From assembly GCA_019421865.1 (NCBI GenBank), contig JAHZEL010000001.1:1-64000 (forward strand): DNA of 64,000 nt. The letters run 5' to 3'. How positions within the stretch are numbered: the stretch's first letter is position 1; every line of letters starts with the position of its first letter. Shown here piece by piece: positions 36,340 through 46,903 of this stretch. The notes below the pieces were generated by a model that had not been told where the DNA came from, did no database searches, and was given only the letters and a program-made list of their open reading frames with translations. The position numbers were made by a program, and so were the translations under genes. This DNA comes from Desulfovibrionaceae bacterium (GTDB taxonomy: Bacteria; Desulfobacterota; Desulfovibrionia; Desulfovibrionales; Desulfovibrionaceae).

Positions 36340-37356
36340 TCAGGCCTTCTTTTCAGGCAGGAAGGAAGCCAGAATGCCGAGGGCGAGGAAGCCGACCACC
36401 ACGCTCAGGGAGACCATGGCGGGCAGATGGATCACGCCGGCCACGTCGAGCAGCATCTTGGCGCCGATGAAGGCCAGAATGGCGATGACGGACTTTTCCA
36501 GATGGCGCAGGTAGCGCTTGGCGGCGGCGAGCAGGAAGAACATGGACCGCAGGCCGAGGATGGCGAAGATGTTGCTGGTGTACACGATGAAGGGATCGGG
36601 CGTGATGGCGAGAACGGCGGGCACGGAGTCGAAGGCGAACATGATGTCGGAGATTTCGATGACCATGAGGCAGAGGAACAGAGGCGTGGCGCGCCAGATG
36701 ATCTTGCCTACGGGCTTTTCCGCCAGCGTGACGGTGCTGCCTTCCACGTGCTTCTTGGGAGCTTCCACGGCGTGGCCGTTTTCATCGGTACGCACGAAGA
36801 AGTCGTGTCCGTGCAGGTGGGGATGGACGGGAATGAACTTCTGCGTCCAGCGCACGGCCCAGTGCTTGGAGTAGTCGATGTCTTCATCGGTTTCCTTGCC
36901 GAGGGACTGGAACATCTTCCAGGCCGTCCACAGAACGAACACGCCGAAGCCGGCAAGGGCGTAGGGGCCGAAGAGCTTGATGAGCGAGCTGCCCGCGGCC
37001 ACGAAGAGAAGACGCATGACGACGGCGCCGAGAATGCCGTAGAAGAGCACGCGGTGCTGATAGGCATCCTTGATGCCGAAGGAGGTGAAGATGGCCATCA
37101 TCACGAAGAGGTTGTCCACCGAAAGGGATTCCTCAAGCAGATAGCCGGCGATGAACAGCTGCATCTGCGCAGGGCCTTCGTTCCAGCCGATGTAGCCTGC
37201 GAAGGCGAAGGCGAGGGAAATCCAGATGGCCGACCACATGGCCGCGTTGCGGGCGGTGACGGGCTTGTCGTCGTTGTGGGACCGAAGGTCGATCCACATG
37301 CAGATGATGATGACCAGAGAGAAGACGCCCACTTCTACAAGGGAGTGTCCGAACAT
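36340..37356 (-). CDS. TerC family membrane protein, probable manganese exporter
   Basis: This 338-residue membrane protein has about nine hydrophobic helices and the two TerC signatures: EESLSVDNLFVM and EISDIMFAFDSVPAVLAI, whose acidic residues are thought to bind metal. The start at 37356 follows GGAGG. A probable yybP-ykoY riboswitch with a terminator stem lies in its leader. TerC/Alx proteins behind this riboswitch export manganese, or protect exported enzymes from it. Confidence 0.92.
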   Translation of the reverse strand: MFGHSLVEVGVFSLVIIICMWIDLRSHNDDKPVTARNAAMWSAIWISLAFAFAGYIGWNEGPAQMQLFIAGYLLEESLSVDNLFVMMAIFTSFGIKDAYQHRVLFYGILGAVVMRLLFVAAGSSLIKLFGPYALAGFGVFVLWTAWKMFQSLGKETDEDIDYSKHWAVRWTQKFIPVHPHLHGHDFFVRTDENGHAVEAPKKHVEGSTVTLAEKPVGKIIWRATPLFLCLMVIEISDIMFAFDSVPAVLAITPDPFIVYTSNIFAILGLRSMFFLLAAAKRYLRHLEKSVIAILAFIGAKMLLDVAGVIHLPAMVSLSVVVGFLALGILASFLPEKKA

Positions 37357-37401
37357 ACCGTGTATCCTCCAGAGTTTTCCGTTCTGCCGGAAGAAACAGA
37401 A

Positions 37402-37530
37402 AAGACCTTCCGGCAATACTGTTTATTGCCGCAAGGTCTCACTCATCAGACGGGCTGACGACAATGCCAGAAGCGGAAGCTTCATGCTGTTGACATTGCC
37501 TAGGATTCTAGATCCCAGTTACTCCCCTTT
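37402..37530 (-). ncRNA. Probable yybP-ykoY manganese riboswitch with terminator
   Basis: On the minus strand the leader of the TerC gene opens with AAAGGGGAGTAAC (about 37518-37530), the signature start of yybP-ykoY aptamers. It ends in the stem GACCTT-GCGGCAATA/TATTGCCGG-AAGGTC (37404-37438), followed by TTTTCTG, which could be an intrinsic terminator. The family senses Mn2+ and commonly lies ahead of TerC genes. The aptamer core between was not folded in detail. Confidence 0.7.
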
Positions 37531-37654
37531 GCGTTCCTTTCGAAATACTCGAAGTTCCCCCCGCTGTCAAGGGGCGTATGTGCCTCTTGCCTGAGAAGTT
37601 CGGCGGCGCTACACTCGGCCCGCTCGTACAGAGCGTATATTCTGTGAGGAAATC

Positions 37655-38395
37655 ATGTCTTTTTATATCATTCGCACGCATCGTGCGGGGCATCAGCACC
37701 CGCTTATTTTTCGTCTTGCCTCGGGTTTCCGCCGTTTTCAGCACCGCTGGTTTCATCCGGACGAAACCCTGTTCCACGCGCTCAGAAACGGCCAGAACCC
37801 GCTGGCGCTCGTCATTGCCTGCTGCGATTCGCGGGTGGATCCCGTGCTTCTGACCGACTGCCGCCCGGGAGATCTCTTCGTGGTGCGCAATGTCGCCAAT
37901 CTTGTGCCTCCGTATGCGCCCGACGGCGGGCGGCACGGCGTGAGCGCCGCGCTCGAGTATGCGGTGAAGCATCTTCATGTGCAGGACGTCATCGTCATGG
38001 GGCATGCCTGCTGCGGCGGCATACAGGCGCTTGTGGCCGGTGAGGAGTCCGGCGAGGGCGATGAGTTCATCGGGCCGTGGGTAGACGTGGCGCGCTCCGC
38101 GCTGGAGAAGGTCGACGCGGCCATGCCCGGCGCGGACAGGGCGGATCGCGCGCGGGCCTGCGAGCTGTGGAACGTGCGCCTTTCCCTGGAAAATCTTCTC
38201 ACCTTTCCCTGGGTGAAGAGCGCCGTGGAAGAGGGCAGCCTTTCCCTGCACGGATGGTATTTCGATCTTCAGAGCGGCGAGCTTCTGGAATACGACGCTG
38301 TGGAAAAGGCGTTCCGGCCTCTGGTGGGGCGTCCCAGACTGGGGGCTGCTCCGGTCGGTCACGTTTCTCCGGCCTCTTCGCCGAGGCATCGCTGA
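37655..38395 (+). CDS. Beta-class carbonic anhydrase
   Basis: This 246-residue enzyme interconverts CO2 and bicarbonate. Zinc ligands Cys57, His117 and Cys120 are clear in ACCDSR (with the Asp58-Arg60 dyad) and GHACCGG. The N-terminal extension of about 35 residues and the Pro/Ser-rich C-terminus are not conserved. The start follows GAGGA. It is divergent from the TerC gene. Confidence 0.93.
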   Translation: MSFYIIRTHRAGHQHPLIFRLASGFRRFQHRWFHPDETLFHALRNGQNPLALVIACCDSRVDPVLLTDCRPGDLFVVRNVANLVPPYAPDGGRHGVSAALEYAVKHLHVQDVIVMGHACCGGIQALVAGEESGEGDEFIGPWVDVARSALEKVDAAMPGADRADRARACELWNVRLSLENLLTFPWVKSAVEEGSLSLHGWYFDLQSGELLEYDAVEKAFRPLVGRPRLGAAPVGHVSPASSPRHR

Positions 38396-38653
38396 GTCTT
38401 TCGTTCAATCCGTTGTTTTTTATGGAAAGAAAGAAGGCCGTCTTTCGATTGTGACAGGCCGGGACCATTGACGCGAAGCGGTTTTGCTTTTAAGGATAGC
38501 GGAAAGGCTTTAAGAACGTTTTATGATGCAGACGCCTTCCTCCGCTCTGCGGCTCGCGTGATGTTGCTTCGGCGATGCGCGCATGGCCGCCGTGATGCGT
38601 CTGTGCTTTCGGCGCGCTGAAGCCTGTTTCCGCCAAGGAGGCATGGAGGTTTT

Positions 38654-39526
38654 ATGCCCACGAAAATTCTGCATAAGGAAAAGCTGATTCCCGGGCGCAC
38701 CAGCAAGCTTGTGCTGGACGCTCCGCAGATCGCCGCTACGGCCCGTCCCGGCCATTTCGTCATTCTTCGCGTGGATGAGAAGGGTGAGCGCTTTCCGCTG
38801 ACCATTGCCGATACCGACAAGGAACACGGCACGATCACCATCGTGTATCTGGTGCTCGGTCGTTCCACTCAGATGCTTGAGGAACTTGAAGAAGGCCAGT
38901 TCATTCACGATGTGTGCGGACCTCTCGGCCGCGCCACGTGCATCGAGCGCTTTGAAGCGCCGAAGAAGGTGATCTGCGTGGGCGGCGGCACGGGCGTTGC
39001 CGCCATGCATCACATCGCCAAGGGCCATCACGATGCCGGCAACTACGTCATTGCCTGCATCGGCGCCCGCAACAAGGATCTTCTGCTTTTCCAGAAGGAA
39101 CTTTCCCTGTTCTGCGACGAAGTGCTCGTTTCCACGGACGACGGTTCCGAAGGGCAGAAGGGCATTGTGACCGATCTTGTGCGTAACCGTCTCGACAGCG
39201 AGGGCGGCAACATCGCCGAAGTGGTGGCGGTGGGTCCCGTGCCCATGATGCAGGCCGTGGCCGATCTGACCCGCGGATACGGCGTGCCCACCACGGTGAG
39301 CCTGAATTCCCTCATGGTGGACGGCCTCGGCATGTGCGGCGCGTGCCGCGTGACCGTGGGCGGAGAAATGAAGTTCACCTGTGTGGACGGCCCGGAATTC
39401 GACGGTCACAAGGTGGACTTTGCGGAACTGCGCAGCCGTCTCGGATCCTTCCGCACGCAGGAAGCGCAGGCCCGGGAACATCATCGCTGCAACTGCTTTG
39501 AAAAGATTGAAAGGAAGGAGGCCTGA
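38654..39526 (+). CDS. nfnA: NfnA: FAD/[2Fe-2S] subunit of NADH-dependent reduced ferredoxin:NADP+ oxidoreductase
   Basis: This 290-residue protein has a ferredoxin-reductase type FAD domain (RPGHFVILRV, then RFPLTIAD), an NAD-binding part (ICVGGGTGVAAM) and a C-terminal [2Fe-2S] site with cysteines near 228, 231 and 243 (MCGACRV...FTC). It is also annotated as a sulfide dehydrogenase or DHODH-like subunit. With the next gene it forms NfnAB, which uses flavin-based electron bifurcation to couple NADPH, NAD and ferredoxin in anaerobes. The start follows AAGGAGG. The gap to nfnB is 2 nt. Confidence 0.92.
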   Translation: MPTKILHKEKLIPGRTSKLVLDAPQIAATARPGHFVILRVDEKGERFPLTIADTDKEHGTITIVYLVLGRSTQMLEELEEGQFIHDVCGPLGRATCIERFEAPKKVICVGGGTGVAAMHHIAKGHHDAGNYVIACIGARNKDLLLFQKELSLFCDEVLVSTDDGSEGQKGIVTDLVRNRLDSEGGNIAEVVAVGPVPMMQAVADLTRGYGVPTTVSLNSLMVDGLGMCGACRVTVGGEMKFTCVDGPEFDGHKVDFAELRSRLGSFRTQEAQAREHHRCNCFEKIERKEA

Positions 39527-39528
39527 TC

Positions 39529-40923
39529 ATGAGCCAGGAAGTCACCCGCGGGGCCAAGATTCCCCGTCATGATATGCCCTGTCAGGCTCCCGAGGAACGC
39601 ATCAAAAACTTCGGGGAAGTGGCCCTCGGCTACACCGCCGAAATGGCCTACGAGGAAGCCACGCGCTGCCTGCAGTGCAAGAAGCCTCTCTGCCGTACGG
39701 GCTGCCCCGTGGACATCGCTATTCCCGACTTCATAGCCGAAGTGGTGAAGGGCAATATCGACGAAGCCAGCCGCATCATTCACAAGTCGAGCAGCCTTCC
39801 CGCCGTGTGCGGCCGCGTGTGCCCGCAGGAAAAGCAGTGCGAAGGCCGGTGCATTCTCGGCAAGAAGGGACAGCCTGTGGCCATCGGCCGTCTGGAACGC
39901 TATGTGGCCGACCACGCTTCCGCCGAAAAAGCTCCTGAAATCAGAAAGACCGGCCGTCGCGTGGCCTGCATCGGTTCCGGCCCTTCGTCCATCACCTGTG
40001 CGGGCTATCTGGCCCGTCTCGGCGTGGACGTGACCATGTTTGAAGGTCTGCATGAGGCGGGCGGCGTGCTCATCTACGGCATTCCCGCCTTCCGTCTGCC
40101 CAAGGACGTGGTGGCGCACGAACTCGACGCCCTGCGCGCCATGAACGTGGACATCCGCCTCAACTATGTGGGCGGCCGCACCGTGACCGTGGACGGCCTG
40201 CTCGCCGAAGGCTACGACGCCGTGTTCATCGGCGTGGGCGCGGGCCTGCCGCACTTCCTCGGCGTTCCCGGGGAAAACTGCATCGGCGTGTTCTCCGCCA
40301 ACGAATATCTGACCCGCGTCAACCTGGGCCGCGCGCATTCCTTCCCGAACTATGACACGCCCGTGGCTCCGGGCAGACACGTCACCGTGTTCGGCGCGGG
40401 CAACGTGGCCATGGACGCCGCCCGTACGGCGCTCCGTCTCGGCGCGGAGAGCGTGCATATCGTGTACCGCCGCACCCGTGCGGAAATGCCCGCCCGCGGC
40501 GAGGAAATCGAGCACGCGCTGGAAGAGGGCGTCAAGCTCCTCGAACTGTCCGCGCCCGTGCGCTTCATCACCGATGAGGAAAATCATCTCACCGGCGTGG
40601 AGCTGCAGCGCATGGAACTCGGCGAACCCGACGCTTCGGGCCGCCGCCGTCCGCGCCCCGTGGAAGGACAGAACTTCATTCAGGAAACCGATCTTGCCAT
40701 CGTGGCTCTGGGCACCCGCTCCAATCCTCTTATGCTGGACTGCACGCCGGGCCTCAAGCTCACGGAGCGCGGCTACATTGCCGTGGATGAAAACGGCGAG
40801 ACCTCCATTCCCAACGTCTACGCCGGCGGCGACATCGTGACCGGCGCGGCCACCGTCATTCTGGCCATGGGCGCGGGCCGTCGTGCCGCGCAGAGCATAG
40901 CCCGCAAGATGGGTCTGGAATAG
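39529..40923 (+). CDS. nfnB: NfnB: large FAD/[4Fe-4S] subunit of the bifurcating transhydrogenase
   Basis: This 464-residue protein has the N-terminal cysteine-rich domain of glutamate-synthase small subunits (CLQCKKPLCRTGCPV, then CGRVCPQEKQCEGRC) for two [4Fe-4S] clusters, an FAD motif (CIGSGPSSI) and an NADP-binding domain (VFGAGNVAMDAAR). No glutamate synthase large subunit is encoded nearby, and the upstream NfnA partner makes NfnB more likely than GltD. AAGGAGG precedes the start. A terminator follows at 40948. Confidence 0.93.
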   Translation: MSQEVTRGAKIPRHDMPCQAPEERIKNFGEVALGYTAEMAYEEATRCLQCKKPLCRTGCPVDIAIPDFIAEVVKGNIDEASRIIHKSSSLPAVCGRVCPQEKQCEGRCILGKKGQPVAIGRLERYVADHASAEKAPEIRKTGRRVACIGSGPSSITCAGYLARLGVDVTMFEGLHEAGGVLIYGIPAFRLPKDVVAHELDALRAMNVDIRLNYVGGRTVTVDGLLAEGYDAVFIGVGAGLPHFLGVPGENCIGVFSANEYLTRVNLGRAHSFPNYDTPVAPGRHVTVFGAGNVAMDAARTALRLGAESVHIVYRRTRAEMPARGEEIEHALEEGVKLLELSAPVRFITDEENHLTGVELQRMELGEPDASGRRRPRPVEGQNFIQETDLAIVALGTRSNPLMLDCTPGLKLTERGYIAVDENGETSIPNVYAGGDIVTGAATVILAMGAGRRAAQSIARKMGLE

Positions 40924-40947
40924 TTTCCGCTTTCATATTGCAGCAGG

Positions 40948-40979
40948 GGCCGTCTTCCTCCGGGAAGGCGGCCTCTTTT
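40948..40979 (+). terminator. Terminator of nfnAB
   Basis: The 11-bp stem GGCCGTCTTCC/GGAAGGCGGCC, with one G-T pair and a 4-nt loop, is followed by TCTTTTG. Confidence 0.78.
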
Positions 40980-41118
40980 GCTCGGCGCGGAAAACGGAGG
41001 CTGCCCGGCTTCCGCTCCCGCGGCATTTTCCTTTTCGATTGAGAAAATCGACAGCGCCGGAGGCCGGAGCGGCGGGCGTTTTCTGCCCCGGAGGCAGGGC
41101 CGTTCGGCGAACCTTCCT

Positions 41119-41153
41119 TGACATGAGGCCCCTGTATCCGCCATACTGGCGGA
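41119..41153 (+). promoter_or_regulatory. Sigma-70 type promoter and overlapping palindrome for the amino-acid ABC operon
   Basis: TTGACA (41119-41124), an 18-bp spacer and CATACT (41143-41148) form a plausible housekeeping promoter. A perfect inverted repeat CCGCCA-TAC-TGGCGG (41139-41153) covers the -10 element, a good place for a repressor. Confidence 0.5.
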
Positions 41154-41274
41154 CATTATTTGATTGATTCCCGTGCCGGCGGCAGGCGTCCCTGAGGAGC
41201 GCGTGCCGGCAGGAACATGAGGCAGGCTGTTGATTCAGCCTTTTTTCTGTACTTTTTGCCCGCAAGGAGTATCC

Positions 41275-42012
41275 ATGCTTCGTCGTCTTCTGTGCGCTCT
41301 TCTGCTGCCTGCGCTTCTGTGCTCTTCCGCCGCCGCTGCGGAAAAGATCGTGGTGGCCACCAACCCCACCTGGCCTCCCCTGGAATTCCTCGATGACAAC
41401 AAGAACATCATCGGCTACGACATCGACATGATCCGCGCCATCGGCAAGGAAGCCGGTCTGGATGTGGACGTCGTCATGGTCGCCTGGGACGGCATTTTCG
41501 CCGGTGTGGCCGCGGGCAACTACGACGTCATCGCCTCCGGCGTGACCATCACCCCCGAACGTCAGCGCGCCTTTGAATTCACCAAGCCCTACTATGACGT
41601 GCAGCAGATCGTGGTGGTGAAGAAGGGCGACACCGCCGCCAACTTTGAAGCGCTCAAGGGCCGTACCGTGGGCGGCCAGATCGGCACCACCGGCGTGTTC
41701 GTGGCTCAGAAGAGCGGCGTGGACATGACCCTGCGCGAATACGACGACGTGGGCCTCGCCATGCAGGACCTGCTCAACGGCCGCATCGACGCCGTCATCT
41801 GCGACTCTCCCGTGGCCCTGTACTATGCCAACCAGAAGGAAGGCTTCACGGAACATCTTTCCATCGCCTTCCGCACCGAAGCCACAGAATCCTTCGGCTT
41901 TGTGGCGAAGAAGGGCAGCAAGGACCTCGTCGAACGCCTGAACAAGGGCATCGACGCCGTGCGCGCCAAGGGAATTGAGGCTGAACTCATCCGCAAGTGG
42001 ATGGGCGAATAG
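41275..42012 (+). CDS. Polar amino-acid ABC transporter, periplasmic binding protein
   Basis: This 245-residue protein has a Sec signal (about 1-20, ending AAA) and the SBP_bac_3 pattern: TNPTWPPLEFLDDNKNIIGYD, cut here to the PPLEF-x8-GYDID core, with later VDVVMVAWDGIF and DAVICDSPVA. It binds a polar amino acid such as glutamine or arginine and feeds the permease and ATPase encoded next. The start at 41275 follows AAGGAG. The substrate cannot be read from sequence. Confidence 0.9.
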   Translation: MLRRLLCALLLPALLCSSAAAAEKIVVATNPTWPPLEFLDDNKNIIGYDIDMIRAIGKEAGLDVDVVMVAWDGIFAGVAAGNYDVIASGVTITPERQRAFEFTKPYYDVQQIVVVKKGDTAANFEALKGRTVGGQIGTTGVFVAQKSGVDMTLREYDDVGLAMQDLLNGRIDAVICDSPVALYYANQKEGFTEHLSIAFRTEATESFGFVAKKGSKDLVERLNKGIDAVRAKGIEAELIRKWMGE

Positions 42013-42060
42013 GGCGTATCGTCCGCAGATTTCACCTTCAGTTCCGGGATATTGTGAACT

Positions 42061-42885
42061 ATGCGTGAGAATGAAGAAAACGCTCTTCCGGCAGGCATCG
42101 CCCCGGAGGGAAAGATAGAGGTTCCGGCGGGCGGCCTCGTGCTGCCCGATTCCGACAAGGGGGGACTGGTCAATGCCTGGTCCCTGTCGCTGGTGGGAGC
42201 CGTCGTCGTGCTCACGGTGCTCTGCACCGTATGGCCCGATCCCTACCTCGAGATTCTCCGATTCCTGCCGGAGGGGCTGGTCGTCACGTTCGAGGTGACG
42301 ATTCTTTCCATCATCTGCGCCATTCCTCTGGGGCTTCTCACGGGACTGGGGCGCCTTTCGCGCAACAGGGTGATCAACCTCATCGCCTCCACCTACGTGG
42401 AAGTGATCCGCGGCATTCCCCTGCTGGTGCAGATCTTCTATATCTATTACGCGCTGGCGAAGTTCCTTCAGGTCAGCGGTCTCACTTCCGCCGTCATTGC
42501 CATCAGCTTCTGCTACGGCGCCTACATGGGCGAAGTGTTCAGAGCCGGCATCATGGCCGTTCCCAAGGGCCAGACCGAAGCCTCGCGTTCGCTGGGCTTC
42601 AACAAGGTGCAGACCATGCTTTTCGTGGTGCTCCCGCAGGCGCTGCGCACCATCGTTCCTCCCGTGGGCAACGAGTGCATCGCCATGCTCAAGGACACCT
42701 CTCTGGTTTCCGTCATGGCCATGCCCGACCTCATGCAGTTCGGACGCAGCTTTGCCGCCAAGAGCTATCTGTACTTTGAAACCTACACCGTCATTGCGCT
42801 GATCTACCTCATCATCACGCTGCTGCTCTCCAAGGCGGTCAGCATTCTGGAATCCAGGCTGAACTACTATGACAAACGCAAATAG
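42061..42885 (+). CDS. Polar amino-acid ABC transporter, permease
   Basis: This 274-residue GlnP/HisM type permease has an N-terminal extension of about 35 polar residues, about five membrane helices, and the EAA-loop EASRSLGFNKVQTMLFVVLPQA, shortened here to its SLGF-x10-LPQA core, which docks on the ATPase. The gene lies 48 nt after the binding-protein gene and overlaps the ATPase gene by 17 bp. Confidence 0.92.
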   Translation: MRENEENALPAGIAPEGKIEVPAGGLVLPDSDKGGLVNAWSLSLVGAVVVLTVLCTVWPDPYLEILRFLPEGLVVTFEVTILSIICAIPLGLLTGLGRLSRNRVINLIASTYVEVIRGIPLLVQIFYIYYALAKFLQVSGLTSAVIAISFCYGAYMGEVFRAGIMAVPKGQTEASRSLGFNKVQTMLFVVLPQALRTIVPPVGNECIAMLKDTSLVSVMAMPDLMQFGRSFAAKSYLYFETYTVIALIYLIITLLLSKAVSILESRLNYYDKRK

Positions 42886-43618
42886 CGCGGACCCCATCAT
42901 CCGCATCGAACATGTGTGGAAGTTCTTCGGTGAGCTGCCCGCCCTGCAGGATGTTTCCCTGAACGTCTATCAGGGACAGCGCGTGGTCATCATCGGTCCG
43001 TCCGGTTCCGGCAAGTCCACCCTGCTGCGTTCCATCAACAGACTTGAGGAAATCAACAGCGGACTCATCGCCGTGGACGGCATCGACGTCAACGATCCGA
43101 AGAACGACATCAACAAGATTCGTCAGAATCTGGGCATGGTGTTTCAGCAGTTCAACCTGTTCCCGCACAAGACCGTGCTCCAGAACCTCACCATGGCTCC
43201 CTGCAAGCTGCGCGGCATGCCCAAAAAGGAGGCCGAGGAGCTTGCGCTCGGGCTGCTGAACAAGGTGGGCATCAGCGACAAGGCCAATGTCTACCCCGCC
43301 ATGCTTTCCGGCGGTCAGCAGCAGCGCGTGGCCATTGCCCGTGCTCTGGCCATGCAGCCGGAACTCATGCTCTTCGACGAACCGACCTCGGCGCTGGACC
43401 CCGAAATGGTGGGCGAAGTGCTCGACGTTATGGTGAATCTGGCCCGCGACGGCATGACCATGATCTGCGTCACCCATGAAATGGGCTTTGCCCGTACCGT
43501 GGCCGACGTGGTCGTGTTCATGGACAAGGGGCAGATTCTTGAAGTGGGCAAGCCTGAAGATATCTTCGAGCGGCCTCAGCATCCGAGACTGCAGCAGTTC
43601 CTGAATCAGGTTCTTTAA
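42869..43618 (+). CDS. Polar amino-acid ABC transporter, ATP-binding protein
   Basis: This 249-residue ABC ATPase has Walker A GPSGSGKST, Q-loop FQQFNLFPH, signature LSGGQQQRVA, Walker B LMLFDEPTSALDP and the H-loop VTHEMGFA. It is of the GlnQ/HisP type and energises the adjacent permease. Confidence 0.95.
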   Translation: MTNANSADPIIRIEHVWKFFGELPALQDVSLNVYQGQRVVIIGPSGSGKSTLLRSINRLEEINSGLIAVDGIDVNDPKNDINKIRQNLGMVFQQFNLFPHKTVLQNLTMAPCKLRGMPKKEAEELALGLLNKVGISDKANVYPAMLSGGQQQRVAIARALAMQPELMLFDEPTSALDPEMVGEVLDVMVNLARDGMTMICVTHEMGFARTVADVVVFMDKGQILEVGKPEDIFERPQHPRLQQFLNQVL

Positions 43619-43840
43619 TCTGTGCGGGAGACTCTTCGGAGGCTCCGGCACGACGACCGGCTCGTCACCGGTTCTTCATTTCCCCGGCAGGAAGGATTGC
43701 GGGATACGCCCGCTCCTTTCTGCCTTTTTCTTTTTCGGTACGGATCAGACGGCTTGCGGCGCGTTTTTTCAAGGCATTACAGCTGTCTGCGGAACGCCGC
43801 TTTTCTTCTCATTTGTCCGTATGTGCGTTGGTCATGCATG

Positions 43841-43877
43841 AAGGCCGCTTCGGTGAAAAGAAGCGGCCTTTCTTTAT
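43841..43877 (+). terminator. Terminator after the amino-acid ABC operon
   Basis: An 11-bp stem AAGGCCGCTTC/GAAGCGGCCTT with an 8-nt loop is followed by TCTTTATA. It lies 223 nt past the ATPase stop; a weaker hairpin ACCGG/CCGGT occurs closer, near 43660. The rest of 43619-44207 is leader DNA. Confidence 0.72.
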
Positions 43878-43992
43878 ATGCTCATTGAATTTGCATTTTA
43901 TCTCTCCAACATCGTTTATTTTTTCCTTCATTTAAGCGTTCTTGATGGCGAATGTTGCAGACAAATGAACCCGGGGCATAAAGCTCACTCGA

Positions 43993-44021
43993 TTGCCATT
44001 TTCATGAAATATTTGTATTAT
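43993..44021 (+). promoter_or_regulatory. Sigma-70 type promoter for glpK
   Basis: TTGCCA (43993-43998), a 17-bp spacer and TATTAT (44016-44021) make a strong housekeeping promoter. The leader to glpK would be about 180 nt. Confidence 0.6.
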
Positions 44022-44207
44022 AGAAGTAACAGTAAGTGATGTTTGTTGTTGTTGCGGCATGACGGGCTGAAAGAGCTTGATAATCTTGCTGTTTCCATGA
44101 TTTTTGCAGGAAACGGCAGCTTTTTTCGTGTCCTGTTGATTTTTTTTCATGTATCCTTGCATGGTTTGACCGGCAACGGATCCTATTGGAAAAAGGAGGA
44201 TTTTTTC

Positions 44208-45707
<1,500 letters not shown>

Positions 45708-45818
45708 TCCGGAACCAGGCAGAAAGCGCTCCGAAGCGGGGCGGACCGTCGGTAACCGACGCGGCGTCGTCCTGCCCGTAAGAGGCTTTCCGCAGCATTC
45801 TTTGAGGCATACTGGAAT

Positions 45819-45850
45819 CCTCCCCTTCGTCAGGAAGGGGAGGAGTTTTT
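45819..45850 (+). terminator. Terminator or attenuator between glpK and glpF
   Basis: The perfect 10-bp stem CCTCCCCTTC/GAAGGGGAGG with a 5-nt loop is followed by AGTTTTT. It lies between two genes of one pathway, so it may lower glpF expression rather than end the operon. Confidence 0.78.
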
Positions 45851-45887
45851 CCCCTCAACCTGAAAACATATTGCGCGAGTAGTTTAT

Positions 45888-46601
45888 ATGCCTTATCTTG
45901 CTGAATTTTTTGGAACCATGATTCTGATTCTTCTCGGTGACGGCGTGGTGGCCAACGTCAACCTGAACAGATCCGGCATGAAGGGCGCTGGAGCCGTTCA
46001 GATCACCTTTGCCTGGGGCCTGGCCGTCATGCTGCCTGCCTTTGCGTTCGGTGCCGCTTCCGGTGCTCACTTCAATCCTGCGCTTACGGTGGCCCTTGCC
46101 GCCGGCGGCTACTTCAGCTGGGGCATGGTGCCCGGCTACATCATCGCTCAGATGGCTGGCGCCTTTGTGGGCGCGTGCCTTGTGTATGCGCTGTTCAAGG
46201 ATCAGTTCGATGCTACCGACGATCCCAACATCAAGCGCGGTGTGTTCTGCACCTCTCCTGCCGTGCCCAACCGCTTCCGCAACTTCCTCAGCGAAATCAT
46301 CGGAACCTTCGTGCTGGTGTTTGCCATTCTCGGCCTGAATCAGGTGCCCAACATGCCCGGCGGCGTGAACTACATTCTGGTGTTCGGCATCATCGTTTCC
46401 ATCGGCATGAGCCTCGGCGGTCTGACCGGTTATGCCATCAATCCCGCCCGTGACCTCGGCCCCCGTCTGGCCCACACCATTCTGCCCATCCGCGGCAAGG
46501 GCAGCTCTCACTGGGATTATGCCATCGTGCCGCTCGTCGGTCCCATGATCGGCGGCCTCCTGGGCATGTGCCTGTACAATATGCTTCCCTGGGGAAATTA
46601 A
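45888..46601 (+). CDS. glpF: Glycerol uptake facilitator (aquaglyceroporin)
   Basis: This 237-residue MIP family channel has six hydrophobic helices and both NPA boxes: HFNPAL (about 64) and AINPARDLGPR (about 186). The Asp after the second box is typical of glycerol-conducting members. It lets glycerol enter for phosphorylation by GlpK, encoded 180 nt upstream. No clear Shine-Dalgarno sequence precedes the ATG. Confidence 0.94.
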   Translation: MPYLAEFFGTMILILLGDGVVANVNLNRSGMKGAGAVQITFAWGLAVMLPAFAFGAASGAHFNPALTVALAAGGYFSWGMVPGYIIAQMAGAFVGACLVYALFKDQFDATDDPNIKRGVFCTSPAVPNRFRNFLSEIIGTFVLVFAILGLNQVPNMPGGVNYILVFGIIVSIGMSLGGLTGYAINPARDLGPRLAHTILPIRGKGSSHWDYAIVPLVGPMIGGLLGMCLYNMLPWGN

Positions 46602-46651
46602 TGAATGACTCCGTTCTCCGCAGCTTGTGCGGCTGACGGTTGAAAAAATTG

Positions 46652-46693
46652 AAGAAAGCGCCGTTCTGGATTCGGAGCGGCGCTTTCTTTTTT
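46652..46693 (+). terminator. Terminator of glpF
   Basis: A perfect 12-bp stem AAGAAAGCGCCG/CGGCGCTTTCTT is followed by four more T. The remaining DNA up to 46838 shows no gene. Confidence 0.85.
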
Positions 46694-46832
46694 GAACGGC
46701 GCGGGCCGGATGCGCGGGCATCTGACCGGAGTTTTTGGGGGAGATGGGGAAGAGGTTGGGGGCGATGGCGTGCCCTTCCCGCGAGGGGCGGAGACCGCCA
46801 CCGTTTTCATACGTTCCGGGCGAGAGGAAGGC

Positions 46833-46870
46833 AAAGAAAAGGCGCCGCTTCCGAAGGGAGGCGACGCCTT
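46833..46870 (-). terminator. Terminator of metG
   Basis: The stem AAGGCG-CCGC pairs imperfectly with the matching GCG-CGCCTT arm around a CGAA loop and is followed on the minus strand by TTCTTTG. Confidence 0.7.
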
Positions 46871-46903
46871 GATGGTACTTATGGGATGTGCCCGGGATCA
46901 GGA

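Noticed and set aside
43951..43965. Sigma-54-like TGGCGAATGTTGCA ahead of glpK
   Set aside because: The distance between the two elements is two bases too short for RpoN, and a good sigma-70 promoter lies just downstream.
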